Source: Eulemur rufifrons
Lineage: Eukaryota > Chordata > Mammalia > Primates > Lemuridae
Length of the DNA stretch: 64,000 nucleotides
Direction: 5' to 3'
NCBI RefSeq assembly: GCF_041146395.1
Contig: NC_090990.1
Location: forward strand, 51,009,501-51,073,500
The notes beneath the pieces are model-generated. The model was not told the DNA's origin and did not search any database. It was given only the letters and a program-made list of their open reading frames with translations. Within the stretch, counting starts at the first letter, position 1. Each line of letters starts with the position of its first letter. Positions 25,020 through 36,026 of this stretch are shown here, piece after piece. The position numbers and the translations under genes are program-made.

Positions 25020-26700
25020 TTCCATATTTATTTTTCTTCATAGCACTTATCTCAACTTGACATGTTGTTTATTGTTGCCTGCTCCTCTACAGAATGTGAG
25101 AATGTTTAGGGCAGGAACTTTGTCTTGTTCATTGCTGGATTCCTAGTATCCAACACAGTGCTTAGTATATCACAGGCACGAAATTTTTTAATAGATAAGT
25201 AAATGAATTCCATTTGTGTACTGTTTAAAATTTACATTCTTTTAAAGTATCCTACCCTATCTTCCTCCCTTCCATCTCTAAAGGATTTTACTCCCGACAT
25301 TTCTAGAAAATAAAGTATCATCATGTAAAAACTCCTTCAAATTATTTTTCTACTTTCTTTAAATTATTCTTCTACCTGCTATAAACTCATCTCAGTCCAT
25401 CCTTATCTCTCTTTTCCTTTTTGAGTAAAAGCGTTCCCATTCTTATCTAAAAGTAATTTTTTGTCTGCACTTTGAAATCTGTCTCTTACTGCTTTCTCGG
25501 AGACTCTTCTCCATCAGTAATTCCAGGTCTCCTTTATCATATTTCCTTCTGTCTTCTCCCGTGGGCATACAATTATGCCCCATTTACCTCCTCAACTTAA
25601 AAATCCTTCCTTTAACTATGTCGTCCTCTACCTATTACTGTATCTCTCTTTCCTTTCAGTCTAACTTCTTAAAATATTAGTCAATAATACTGCCTACTTC
25701 CTTACCCTTCTTATTTGCTCCATTAACTATAATCTAGCTCACTTTCTTCTCTTCTACTGTATAGAGACTCCTTTCATTAAAATCACCTAGTCCTTCAAAT
25801 TGTTGAATCCAAGGGTCTCTTTTCACTACTTATTTTTGTAGCATCTGACAGTTGACCATTCCCCCTTCTTAAAATTGACTTCTCAAATTGGTTTCTGTAA
25901 CACCACTGTCTCCTACTCTTCAAACTCCTTGAAATCTCTAATCACCTGACTTTTCCATTTTCTATCAAATAATCAGTACATTTTTTATTTCTCTTCTTTC
26001 TCTATTAAATCCTGAATCTACAATTTACCAGTTGCATCACCCTTTGCCATTACCTTCAACTCTCTTATTTTCTTCCTCCTTGACATATTGCCCTACTATC
26101 CTTACAAAATCCATTCCTCTCATTCCATTTGCCTGTGTTAGGTTCCTCTTTTACAGATTACACTTAGGCTCAAACCCTAGTTATCTGATTTCTCACTATA
26201 TATACAATACCTAAGTAAATTCCATGGGTTCAATGACCATAAATATTCCACTTTCTTATGGCAGTTTTCCTTCATTACCATTTCCCTTCTTCCATCCTCT
26301 GAAGATTTTTATATCCTGAACCACTGGCTCCCTCTCTAATACCACTTCTGGCATAATTCTTGAGTATGTAAATATCCATGAAGGTAATCCTTTAACAACC
26401 TTGGCCTCTTAGCTCCTTGAAATCTTCTCACACAAATGATTTTACCCACCTTGCTACTTCAGCCACTTACTCCCATGGTCATATACTTTGGCTTTGCCTT
26501 TAGCAAGGTCAACCACCACTTCCAATTTTTCCAGTTTATACACCCTCTTAAACCCCAGCTTCAATTATCCTGCAACCCTAATATAACCTTCGGGCCCTTG
26601 ATTCTACCATGTTTTATTTCCTTACCTATCCCTTTCATGCCATCTCTTTCCTCTTGAGGTTAAGTATTTTAATTGATAGTTAATTATTTATAATCACTCT
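25020..26700 (+). repeat. L2-derived stretch, pyrimidine-rich, plus strand
   Basis: An L2 3' end (GGGCAGGAACTTTGTCTTGT...CAACACAGTGCTTAGTA) lies at about 25020-25200. From 25260 to about 26700 is a C/T-rich diverged L2 body, with CTCCTACTCTTCAAACTCCTTGAA-like text (quoted part: CTCCTACTCTTCAAACTCC). No frame is open for long. The exact number of L2 pieces is unclear. Confidence 0.5.
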
Positions 26701-26867
26701 TCACTTATATTCTCACCCCCTCTCCTTCTTTTATTTTACTGGACTTGCTGGCAAAACCAAACTTGTAGTTAATTCCATTTATCCTCTTACTTTGAACCTG
26801 CACCCATGTATTAAACATGTTTCTAGCTTCTGTAAACTTGATGCTTTAACAACTGGCCTACATGCAT

Positions 26868-27345
26868 TGGCCAGATCTGCCTTGTTCTAGACAATCTGAT
26901 AATATACCCAAGTTACCTGGCCTTGGCCTCCCGCTTCTCATCTTGCCCCAACCCCTTTCCTCAGGAGCAGTCCTTCTCCCAGGGGTGCACTTTTCAAATA
27001 TAAATCAACCAATCCAGAGTCCACATCCCCAGCAACCTCTTTTATCCAGCTCTCATACTCCGTGCCACCACACCTGCCCTAATCACCCCATGGCCAAATG
27101 CCAAACCAATAGGGAAAACCCCTGTGCCCCAGATCCACTGAAATTATTCAGAGCAGCTAATCCTAAACCTGTTTACCCTGCTTTATCCATTCCTTCTGCT
27201 GGAAACCACAATAAAGGCTTTTGCTCACCATCCCCTTCCCCCCATCCATCTGCCTCTTGACAGATCTCAGTGCTGCCCTGGGAGGTCCCCTATGGTGTGG
27301 TACGTCCCTCCTCTGACACTTGGGTAATAAACTATTTTTTCAATG
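26868..27345 (+). repeat. ERV class I-like LTR, copy A
   Basis: AATCAACCAATCCAGAGTCC, CTCTTTTATCCAGCTCTCAT, ATCCTAAACCTGTTTACCCT, an AATAAAGGCTTTTGCTCACC poly(A)-signal block, and CTGCCTCTTGACAGATCTC share order and wording with 28930-29325. The order (CCAAT-like, core, AATAAA, U5) suggests a gammaretroviral-type LTR. Ends approximate. The sequence to 28080 shows nothing named. Confidence 0.55.
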
Positions 27346-28081
27346 GCAATAATTTCCTGGTCTATTGGACTTACTATATCTCAAATTTTGTATTAATATA
27401 CTATATTTTAACTCAACCTGTGCAGCTAAATGAAACTGAAAAAAAAAAAAAATACCCAACCATGATGACAGGTCTCTTTAAATTATGGACCATTAACTTA
27501 ATCTGGGTCTTTAACGTGCTAGCAATCTGTATATTCTTGGTTCATTTTTTACTATACTCTTTAAGGCCACTATTTTATACCTTCTCTTTCCTCAAATATG
27601 AACACCCCCTCTCACATTTTTACTTTCAGCTGATTAAATGAGAAAACTGAAGTAATCTAGTAACTTCCACATACTCGCACTGTCACATCTATGCACCTAC
27701 CTGCCTGTATCTGTTCCTATATTCTCTTTTTCTTTCCTGTTATTCTGGATGAATTATCTATTGTTCCAGTTTAGGTCAATCCCTCTGCATGTGCACTAGA
27801 TTCCATTCCTTTTTTGCCTATTCAAGGATATTGCTCTAGCAATTCTCTTTCTTGTATCATAAGTTTTTTTTCTGTCTACAGGATTATTCCCTTCAGCATG
27901 TAAACGTGCTGTTATTTCTCTCATCTTTTTTTTTTTATCTTTATTGTCATCTTAAATAAACAAAAAACTTCTCTTGACTACATCTATCTCTCCAGCTATC
28001 AATCATTCATGTTTCCTTTACAGCAACTCCTTGGGAAAAATTTTCTATATTAATTCTTTCCAGTCTCCACCTCTCTCTATA

Positions 28082-28167
28082 TATAAAGGCTGTCTGGAAA
28101 GTATCCAGCCATGTAATATGAAAAATTATATTGACAATGGCTGGATTCTTTCTAGACAACCCTTGTA
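28082..28167. mobile_element. 86-bp palindromic mini-mariner (MITE)
   Basis: The left arm TATAAAGGCTGTCTGGAAAG continues TATCCAGCCAT. The reverse complement of the right end is TACAAGGGTTGTCTAGAAAG then AATCCAGCCAT. The arms match at about 25 of 31 bases and the core is also nearly symmetric. Flanks are TA-rich, as expected for Tc1/mariner insertion at TA. It has the size and form of a MADE1-like element but different sequence. No transposase. Confidence 0.7.
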
Positions 28168-28289
28168 TATATGCTCTCTTAAACCTACCCTGATGAGGTT
28201 TTTGTTCTGCTCATTCCATCAAAAGGATTATTATCAAGGTCCGATCATCTCCACAATACTAAATATACTAGTCATTTCAATCATCTCAT

Positions 28290-28890
28290 CTTACTTATCA
28301 TCAGCATTTGATTCAGCTGTTCATTCTTTACTCTTTGACTTTTATTTTTCAAACTTGGATTGCAGGACACTTCTTTTACCTGGTTTTCCTCCTACCTTTT
28401 CTGTGACGTTCATCCTTGAACTTCTCTTTTCTATCTACATTCAGACCCTAGTGAACTCATCTAATGCAAGGTTTAAATGCTATCTATGTGAAAATGATTC
28501 CCAAATATATCTCTAACTAGATCTCTTCTCTATATATCCACCTGCCTACTTGACATCACTGACTGAAACTCAGCATGTCCAAAACTAAGTTCCTGACATT
28601 AACCTACACTACCACCACCTCACCCTCACCCTGTCCAGCAAATCTACTCCTCTTGCAGTCTTGTTCATTTTTTGTCAAAGGCAACTCTATTCTTGCAGTT
28701 GCTAAGGAAAAAATTTTTCAAAATTTATCTAAAATCCACTCATTTGTCCCCACCCCTGTTGCCACCACCCTGGTCCAAAATGTATTCTCTTTTGGATTAC
28801 TACAGTAGCCTTTCAACTCATCTTCCTACTTAACCCTGATCACCTGAAGTCTATGCTCCATGTAACCACCACAATGGATTGCTTTATTAT
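28290..28890 (+). repeat. L2 fragment, plus strand
   Basis: CATTTGATTCAGCTGTTCATTC, then CTCAGCATGTCCAAAACTAA and GTTGCCACCACCCTGGTCCA, are familiar L2 3'-half phrases. The first is the remnant of an RT segment. Old, without intact frame. Confidence 0.65.
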
Positions 28891-28929
28891 TATTTCTCTG
28901 AGACAGGGTCTCACTCTTTTGCCTAGCTA

Positions 28930-29325
28930 GAGAGTTAATGACTAGTCTAACCTGCAGGCACACCTTTCACATGCAAATCAACCAATTTAGAGACCATAAC
29001 TCTGACCACCTCCTTTATCCAGCTCCCACCAAGCTCTCAGAATCCAGGCCAATATCCACCTGCCTCAATTACCCGAGGGACAGACACCACACAACTAAAG
29101 ACAGCCCCTAAGACTCAGAACCCACTAAAATTATTCAAACTAGCCCATCCTAAACCTGCTTACTGCTTGGTCCATTCCTCTCCACAGAAATCACAATGAA
29201 GGATCTTGTCCAGGTTTTTTCCCCCGTAACTCTCTCTGCCTCCTGACTGACCTGGGGGCTTCTCCATGTAGTTAGCCTGTGTAGCATGGCAAGACATGGC
29301 TCCTGTTTCTAGGAATCTGTACACA
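28930..29325 (+). repeat. ERV class I-like LTR, copy B
   Basis: Matches copy A in order: AAATCAACCAATTTAGAGAC, CTCCTTTATCCAGCTCCCAC, ATTATTCAAACTAGCCCATC, CACAATGAAGGATCTTGTCC and CTGCCTCCTGACTGACCTG. The poly(A) signal of copy A (AATAAAGG) is AATGAAGG here. The same strand and the same family within 2 kb suggest a common origin. The internal part of a provirus was not recognised between them. Confidence 0.55.
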
Positions 29326-29533
29326 TTAAGAAAAAAAACAAACTACTTCCTTCATGACACTCATTTTCATACCTACCTGTCTTATCATACCTGATTAAAA
29401 CATATTCTGAATGTCCTTAAAACACAGCAGATATAGAAATCATAGGACTTAGTAACTTTAATGACACCAAATTTAAATTCCAAAGAACTTCCACCTATAT
29501 TTTCTAATTTAATCTTTATAATAACTTGGGGGA

Positions 29534-29635
29534 GATATATATATACACACACACACACACATACACACACATATATACATGTATATTATATATACATATA
29601 TATGTATATTATATATACAAACATATATATTATGG
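29534..29635. repeat. (AC)n/(TA)n microsatellite
   Basis: TATATATATACACACACACA passes into ATATATACATGTATATTATA patterns. Short open frames across it are translations of the repeat. Confidence 0.95.
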
Positions 29636-29689
29636 CCATCTTCTACAAATGAGAAAAACTCAAAAAGGTCAATTTAAGTTAAATACCCA

Positions 29690-30250
29690 CAATCATCCAA
29701 TAACTCATAGGCTATGTGCTCCTGGGCAAGTTTCTTAATCTCTTCTTTCATTATTTGTAAATTGAGGTTAATTATCCTACCTGCCTTATAGAGTTAGGGT
29801 AATAACTAAAATAGTCTTTGCTTCTAAAACACAATAAGTTAAATTGTAGACGTGTTCAATTTTAGATATAAGAGTGGTATCCTGACGGAGCTGTTTGGTA
29901 GCATTTGAAAATGCAAGAGTAAAGTGAATTTCAGGGGACAGAAGTGAGAGGTGGAGAATCAGATTTAAGAATCTTTGCATGGAGATAATAATAAATGAAC
30001 TAAGTCCCAAAATAAAACCCTGAAGAAACAAAGAGAAGGTATTATGGCCAAGGAGAGAAACTGAAGGCAGAAAAGAAGCGGAACCAGAAAAGATGCTGGT
30101 AATGAGCAAACTAATAAAGTTCAGGATTAAGGAAATTGAGAAAAATCTGAAGGAAGGGAAAATCAATGTTGTCAAATGCTGTAGAAAGATAGGAAAGTAA
30201 GAAATCCCATTGAATCTCATGACTTTTGAAACTTTTAGGTTACTCATTAT
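29690..30250. repeat. MIR (plus) followed by L2 (minus)
   Basis: GGCTATGTGCTCCTGGGCAA with TTCTTAATCTCTTCTTTCAT at about 29690-29830 is MIR. From about 29886 to 30250 the plus strand reads reversed L2 (AGATTTAAGAATCTTTGCAT...GTTGTCAAATGCTGTAGAAA). Confidence 0.5.
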
Positions 30251-30344
30251 AGACCCTTGAGTAATTTCTAAACAGCAATGGAGATAACATTACAAGGGTT
30301 AAAAAGTGAACACAGAAATTTCTGGTTTCTAGTATAACATGTAA

Positions 30345-31530
30345 AGATCTTAAAAGTCATCATTCTTGCCCTTCCAAAAAGAAAAAAGCTGAATAAACTG
30401 AAAATCAACAGCTCTTCTTAAGTCTATCAGAGAATTCAGATCTACCCTGGGCAAATGACTACCTGAAAATTGGAGAGACAAGGTGAAAACAGAGAATCAT
30501 AGCTTACAGGGAGCAGAAATTGCCATGGAGACAGCAACTTAAAAGGACGATGAACTAACTGCTGAGGACTGAGTGCAGACTAGGTTGGGAAAGAAAAAAC
30601 TTTTGGGGCCCTCACACTTCCATGAGTCTACTAGGTTCTCAGGATGAAGATGAGAGAAAAGCTTCCTCAGGGTTACTGCAGGTGGATAGGAAGTAAGCAT
30701 TCTGAAATATACCTAGAATGTTCTGTTCTCCTTAACAAAGGCCTGTCCTCACAGAAAGCTACTTTACCAGAGCCTGATATGAGGAAAGGAAATACCCAAC
30801 TCTGGCTCCTCTCTAGTCATCTTGTCCCACCTAAGGAGAAAAAATAGGCTGAGAAGCACCAGGGACAAGGGACCACTAAAAGACTAAGACCTAATCATAG
30901 GATTGTAAAACACTTTCCCTCCCCCTATATCGTACTACCATATAAACAGGGATCCTGTATAACAGGGGATTACAACTAAAAAAACTGCAAAGCTGACAAT
31001 GTAAGAAAAAGTCCCCAGGGAAACCTAAAACATAGAAGAGACAAAAAAACAAGAACACTAGAGGAAACTGAAGTCTTATAAACTTATAGCTACAGCAAAT
31101 GGTAAACACAGCCTAATCACTAGCCATACAAACACAAAATCTCACACGAAAGGCCCATTCAGTTCATGTTACCTGATACAGTATGCTCAGTTTTCAACAA
31201 AAAATTATAAGGCATATCAAAAGGCAAAAAACAGAGTGTGAAGAGATAACACAAGCCTCAGGACCAGACTCAGATATGGCAGAGATTTTGGAATTTTAAG
31301 ACAATGAATTTAAAATAATTATGATTAACATGTTAAGGGCTCTAATGGAAAACGTGGATAACATGCAAGAACAAGTAGGTAATATAAGGAGAGATGAAAA
31401 TTCCAAGGAATAATCAAAAGGAAATGTGAACATGTAGGGAATTAAATAAAGGAAAAGGACAGAAAAATGGGACAAAATGGTTGAAGAAAGAGTCAATGGT
31501 TGTTTTTGCCACAATGAGAGACTTGTCCAA
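30345..31530 (+). repeat. L1M 5' region, plus strand
   Basis: GGGCTCTAATGGAAAACGTG followed by GATAACATGCAAGAACAAGT is a signature of the old L1M 5' UTR/ORF1 start. Upstream text (GAAGCACCAGGGACAAGGGA) fits the same. No intact ORF1. 31530-31985 is not assigned. Confidence 0.6.
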
Positions 31531-31984
31531 TATTGTTAAGCCAAAGAGAAAGATATAATACAGGAAAAACTGCAGTGAGGAAGTAAACAACTGATAAATA
31601 TTTGCTTCAGGAGATCCTTTCCAAGATCAGGATTAGGTCCTAAAAGGAAGGAGATGAGAAATAACATATTAGTTCAAATGAATAGGTTGCAAATTTTAGT
31701 GTCTGTGAAATTTTGCTTTAATTAGATAACATGGCTACCTCACAAAGTGAAGTTTATATTACTTTCTATCTCCCACCCCATCCTTTCCTTAATAGTTACT
31801 CTACTGTGAATTTGTCAATATTTAGGAAATTCCCAAAGGTGTTTTTCTAACACTCTCTCAGCTACTGTTAAGAGTTGTATGACTCATATTTTTTAATTTT
31901 CACAAATCCAATTTAATTTTACACTGAGATTTCCATACCTGAAGGTAAAAACAAAAACCAGACAAGATGAGCAGTAACCAGTGT

Positions 31985-33560
31985 TTCTGAAGTACATATT
32001 CATTCATTCAACAAATGTTTACTTAGCACCTTCTTTATTCTATGCAATAGTGGATATAGCAGTGAACAACACAAAAATCTCTGCTCCTGTGGAGTACTAT
32101 TCCTTAGGTGAAGATGGATTAATACACAGGTATAAATACATTTAGGAATAAATTTTATGCAAAAATAAAGGAAAGGTGAGGGACTAAAGTGCTGAAAGAG
32201 GACGTATTATTATTTTATGTAGGGTGATAGAGAACTCTTTGATACGGTGACATCTGAAGGAAATGAATCAGAGATTATTTGGGGGCACAATATTCCAAAG
32301 AGCAGCAAACGCATAGGCCCCAACGTAGGAATATAGGATAGTTGTGTAACAATATGGAGTATAACTAGCCAAAGGGAAGAGACCAAAGTGAGATTCTGTG
32401 AGGCTCTGTAGGGATGTGAGCTTTTACTGAGTGAAACAGGGAAAACTTTAGGAGGGTTTTGAGCAGAAGAGCCACACTGTTACTATGTGGAAAGTGTTGA
32501 CAAGGAGACTATTTAGGTGGCTACCGCAATGCAATGCTGTGACTTACATTGGAGTGGTAGTCTAGGTTTATTCTGTGCAGGAAGAAATGGTAGAATTTGC
32601 TTATGGAGCGGGGTACAAGAGAAAAGGCAAGGGTAACTCCAAGGTTTCTTACCTGAGTAACTGAAAGAGTAGAATTTGCTATTTGCTAAAATGGGAAAGA
32701 CTGCAGAGTTAATTAGAAAAGAAGAAATAGATTTGGTTTTGGTCATAAATTTTGAGATGTCTATTAACTTTTAAATGCAGGTGTTTTTGTTTTTTTAAAT
32801 TTGTTTTCTTGGGAGAGGTCTTGGTTAAAGATAAAAATGTGTGAATCATTGTTATAGGTGATTTTTAAAGACATAAGACAATAGTGAAGAGAACAGGTTT
32901 AAAGACTGACCCAGCGACACTCCTGTACATTAGTGGGCTGCATAACAATGTTTCCGTCGACAAGGAACCGCATATATGATGATGGTCCCATAAGATTATA
33001 ATGGAGCTGAAAAATTCCTATTGCCTCGTGACAAAACATTATAGCAGTCACAAAGTTGAAGCACAAGGCATTATCTTTTCTATGTTTAGATACACAAATA
33101 CTTATCATTGTGTTACAACTGCCTACAGTATTCAGTATGGTAAGACATTGTACAGGTTTGTAGCCCAGGAGCAATAGGCTATCCCATATAGCCTAGGTGT
33201 GTAGCAGGCTATACTATACCATCTAGCTTTGTGCAAGTACACTCTATGATGTTCACATAGTAACAAAATTGCCTAAGTAGGTATTTCTCAGAAGGTATAC
33301 CTTCAGATGTATCACTGTAATTATGGAAGAGATGAGAAAGTACCAGCAAAACAGTGAAAGAGAGTAGCTGTGAACCAAGGGGAGAACTAGGAGAGTGGTG
33401 TCTCAGAAACCAAATGAAGTGTTTCAAAAGTCTAGAAGTGATAAACTAGATGATCAAGGCTGCTGGTAGGTCAGTTAAGAATGAAACTGTGAATTGGCTA
33501 TTGGAGTTGGCTGCACAGTTATTACTGACTTTAATAAAAGCTGTTTTGATGGAGTTGTAG
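31985..33560 (-). repeat. Long L2 copy, minus strand, split by a DNA transposon
   Basis: The plus strand starts ATTCATTCATTCAACAAATG (reversed L2 tail) and proceeds GCAGTGAACAACACAAAAAT, TTTTGAGCAGAAGAGCCACA, AACTCCAAGGTTTCTTACCT and GACCCAGCGACACTCC. It resumes after 33320 with CCAAATGAAGTGTTTCAAAA and so on. That is the expected reversed L2 order over more than 1 kb. Confidence 0.75.
32928..33320 (+). repeat. DNA transposon, MER2/Tigger-like, inserted in the L2
   Basis: TAGTGGGCTGCATAACAATG, CGACAAGGAACCGCATATAT, GTCCCATAAGATTATAATGG and TTGTAGCCCAGGAGCAATAG through CTCTATGATGTTCACATAGT form a common mammalian non-autonomous DNA element. The element at 7778-8060 shares its left part. Family name from memory. 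Confidence 0.6.
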
Positions 33561-34125
33561 AATGGACAAAAGCCTGAGTACCATACTCAAGAAAGAATGC
33601 AAAGTTCTCTCCCAAGAACTTTCAACAAGTTCCACTGAAGAAAGATTGGCTGACCTGGAAGAGACTGGAGAGGAGAGGAGAGATGTTGGTATGAGAAGAG
33701 AGAACAAAAGTGATCTGGAAGTGCGGGAAAGCAAACGAATTAAGGAATTTTAGTGGAATTTAGTGAAACTTAGTGGATAGCACTAAGGAACCATTTCAAG
33801 TTATAAGTGAGGCAAGTCCGCAGAGCTGTGTGCTTTTCTCCAGTCTTGTTCAACTGCTGCCTAACGGTAGATTACTGTAAGTAGGAATGAGTTTTAAGGG
33901 AGGATGGTATGAGGAGCTGGCAGAGAAAAACCTCTACTACGGACCACAGTAATGTACGGACTAGTGGGTCACAGAGGGTGAGGTGCCTGAGTATTTGGGC
34001 ACAACATGAAGGCATCAAGCTTGAGAAACTACAAATCGAAAAAAACCTAGAATTGCTAGCAAAAGGGTGGCTCTAAACAAACCAGGTCTTTTCAGAGCAA
34101 AGACCTGTAACTACAGCAGCAGAGA

Positions 34126-34262
34126 TTTTTAGTAGGCCGCCAACGCGGTGGCATGCGCCTGTCACGCCAGCTACCTGGGAAGCTGAGGTGGAGGATCCCT
34201 TGGGCCCAAGAGTTAGGGTCCAGCCTGGATAACATAGAGAGACCTCGTCTCTAAAAAAACCA
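34126..34262 (+). repeat. Old Alu monomer (FLAM-like)
   Basis: CCGCCAACGCGGTGGCATGC...CAGCCTGGATAACATAGAGA...CTCGTCTCTAAAAAAACC. A single arm, about 180 bp downstream of the DNAI4 exon 1 donor, inside intron 1. Confidence 0.75.
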
Positions 34263-34440
34263 AAAACCAAACCTAAACAAAACAAAAAACAGGAAAAAGG
34301 CTGTACTAGGCCGAAGAAGGAGCCACTGCTGCCTGGGAGCTTCGAGGGCGGCAGACCGAACCCAGATGCAATAAGGTAACCCTTTTCCAAATCTGGGAAG
34401 CACAGGGATGGATTACGACGGTTTTAGCGCTGGAACTTAC

Positions 34441-34487
34441 AACCCCAAGTTCTGCTGCTTGCGACTGTTTCCTGGAGAGACTGGCAT
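34441..34487 (-). CDS. DNAI4: DNAI4 coding exon 1 with start codon
   Basis: On the minus strand GTCGCCACCATGCC gives a textbook Kozak start. The ORF reads MPVSPGNSRKQQNLG and ends with two bases (TT) before a strong donor GTAAGT. These two bases plus the first G of exon 2 make a Leu codon, so the phase matches exactly. No other minus-strand exon in the CpG island meets this phase with a start. The start lies 319 bp from the divergent MIER1 start at 34806. The initiator choice is inferred from context and frame, not from a transcript. Confidence 0.82.
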
Positions 34488-34606
34488 GGTGGCGACTGGC
34501 TGCGGAGTGGTCCACCACCCCTTTCCTTACTGTTTCTGGAGTCCCTGTACCCCAACTACCGGCGTTAGCGGCTCGAGCTGAGGCTCGGGAATGTTTGCCG
34601 GGCGTC

Positions 34607-34663
34607 ATGGAGACGGTGGAGCCCCGGCTCAACAAGCGGCCGCGCGGTTGGCTGGCGCCATGA
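34607..34663 (+). other. Upstream ORF of 18 codons before the distal MIER1 start
   Basis: ATG in a good context (GCGTCATGG, G at -3 and +4) opens METVEPRLNKRPRGWLAP and stops at 34663, 143 bp before the MIER1 start at 34806. If the MIER1 transcript begins upstream of 34607, this would precede the main frame. A second upstream ATG at 34591 overlaps in another frame. Whether either is in the mRNA is unknown. Confidence 0.45.
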
Positions 34664-34805
34664 GGCCGAGGAGGAGGGCGGAGGCGGAGGGGAGGGCAGA
34701 GGGTTGGTGGAGCAGGAGGAAGCTCCGGACGACGACTCGAAGAAGGAGGCGGGCGGCCCGGGCCCCAGGCCCCTCCCAGGCTCTGAGTCTCCGGGCTGCA
34801 GGCGG

Positions 34806-34872
34806 ATGGATGGGGCTTCTTCAGGCGGCGGCGGCAGCAGGGAAGGTGGCGGCGGTGGCGGCGGCAGCGGCT
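34806..34872 (+). CDS. MIER1: MIER1 distal first exon (exon 1A), start codon to donor
   Basis: ATG at 34806 reads MDGASSGGGGSREGGGGGGG then SG, ending in one base (T) before a strong GTAAGT donor at 34873. The Gly/Ser-rich, low-complexity peptide is encoded by GGC repeats of the CpG island. Its phase-1 end fits two downstream options. Joined to 38780 it gives a Leu codon followed by ENVHQ and exon 3A. Joined to 35926 it opens a 34-codon frame. The ATG context is only moderate (C at -3, G at +4). The exon is inferred from frame, donor and island position. Confidence 0.65.
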
Positions 34873-35484
34873 GTAAGTGCAGCCTCCACAAACCATCTCT
34901 CCCCTTCTATTCCTGTTAGGGATGAGGGGCTTCTGAGATGTCCTCAATCCCCTTTCTCTCCTTCCCCTCCCCCACCTTACAGTACCGCCCGGAAGACCTT
35001 TAACTTCCGGGGAGGGGCTGCCAGAAAGAACGCGCCTGGTCCCCTCCCCGCGCCTAGCGGCGCCGGCCGCCGAAGGCGCATGCGCAACTCCCCGCCGCCG
35101 CCCACCCCTTCCTAACCCCCTCTTTTTGCCTTCTCGGTGGCGGCGGCGCGCTGGGAATCTGCTGCGGAGTGAGTTCGCCTCGCCCCGTTTGCTTCCGCCC
35201 CTCCTGTCTGCCCCTGATGCCGGTCGGGGTGGGGCTAAGATGACCAACCCCCCCGTGGCTCCGCCTCTTTCCCCCTGTATTTCCCTCTGTTGTGTCCCAG
35301 TCTCGGGGATGCTCCTGCTCGCACTGCAGCCCCTGTGGTGAGCAGGGTCCTGGGTCAACCTGCGCTTTTCGGAGGGAGTGAGGGAGGGAAGAGAGACTCG
35401 AAGAAGGCGTTACTGTGAGGGAACGAGGTCCTACTGGGACAGATGCCTGCCCCTCTTCGAGTGGCCTTGTTCTTTCAGCTTGTG

Positions 35485-35590
35485 ATGCATACGTCCCTGG
35501 CCTGGAGCCCATCTCTGCTCCTCGCATGCTGTGTGACCTTGAGCGAGCCACTAACCCTCTCTGGGCTTCAGTTTTGCCTATTTAAAGCTT
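35485..35590 (+). repeat. Probable MIR core fragment
   Basis: GCTGTGTGACCTTGAGCGAG...CTCTCTGGGCTTCAGTTTTG is a MIR-type phrase just downstream of the CpG island. Confidence 0.6.
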
Positions 35591-35925
35591 CCTACAACGC
35601 TAAAGCTGTAATTCTGCAGAAAAACGTATGCAATTACAAGATCAGCCTGGCTACTGAGGCTGCTTAGCCAAGATGACCTGCAGTTGACCGACCCTTCTTC
35701 ACTCATGGGTGGAATGAGACGACCTATTTATTGGGTCGCTCTTATTTCTTTACCATTGGTTACAAATTGAGTGACTGAAGGCTCATTAATGTTTTTCTAA
35801 AATTGTCAAGGGATGCTTGTCCTAATTCCTGGCCATCTTTAAAGATGTGAAACTGCGTGAATAGTGAGCTTGTGGTATCGTCGTTTGTCTCCTTGCTACT
35901 GAGGCTGTCTTTCCCTTTGATCCAG

Positions 35926-36026
35926 ATGGTGTGGTCGCTCGATTCTCCCAGTGCCTGGCTGAGTTTCGGACGTGGTTAAGAACCAACTGGTTGAGGTTCA
36001 ATGCAGACAAGACGGATGTGATGCTG
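35926..36026 (+). CDS. MIER1: Candidate MIER1 exon 2A, made from a LINE reverse-transcriptase remnant
   Basis: A pyrimidine-rich acceptor (CTTTCCCTTTGATCCAG) precedes 35926 and CTG|GTAGGC follows 36026, giving 101 nt. Entered from exon 1A it reads Y, then GVVARFSQCLAEFRTWLRTN, then WLRFNADKTDVML, without stops, and ends in phase 0. That protein is clearly RT-like (the W-L-R-x-N...D-K-T-x-V-M-L block). Joined to the usual 3A acceptor it meets TAG at once. Joined to a second acceptor at 38797 (GCATCAG|ATG) it stays in frame with MFIFNW. It may therefore be an N-terminal coding exon, an upstream-ORF exon, or unused. No transcript evidence is available here. Confidence 0.5.

Larger units (their letters stand above)
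34488..35260. promoter_or_regulatory. CpG island and probable bidirectional DNAI4/MIER1 promoter
   Basis: The sequence becomes GC-rich with dense CG dinucleotides from about 34560 (CTACCGGCGTTAGCGGCTCG) to about 35250 (CGGTGGCGGCGGCGCGCTGG), and no TATA box is obvious. DNAI4 starts leftward at 34487 and MIER1 rightward at 34806, so both transcripts most likely start inside this island. Exact transcription start sites cannot be seen. Long open frames on both strands here are a by-product of GC richness. Confidence 0.8.

Noticed and set aside
25260..28810. Several 60-180-codon plus-strand frames rich in Ser, Pro, Leu and Phe
   Set aside because: They are translations of pyrimidine-rich L2 and LTR sequence. 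No splice structure or family match.
34591..35115. 174-codon plus-strand open frame starting MFAGRHGDGG
   Set aside because: It reads through the strong donor at 34873, and its frame meets a stop when joined to either downstream exon. At most it is an upstream frame.
34306..35358. 350-codon minus-strand open frame across the CpG island
   Set aside because: It is an effect of GC-rich sequence. It is Arg/Pro-rich with no domain, crosses the DNAI4 exon 1 donor, and the real DNAI4 start lies within this interval in a spliced model with matching phase.
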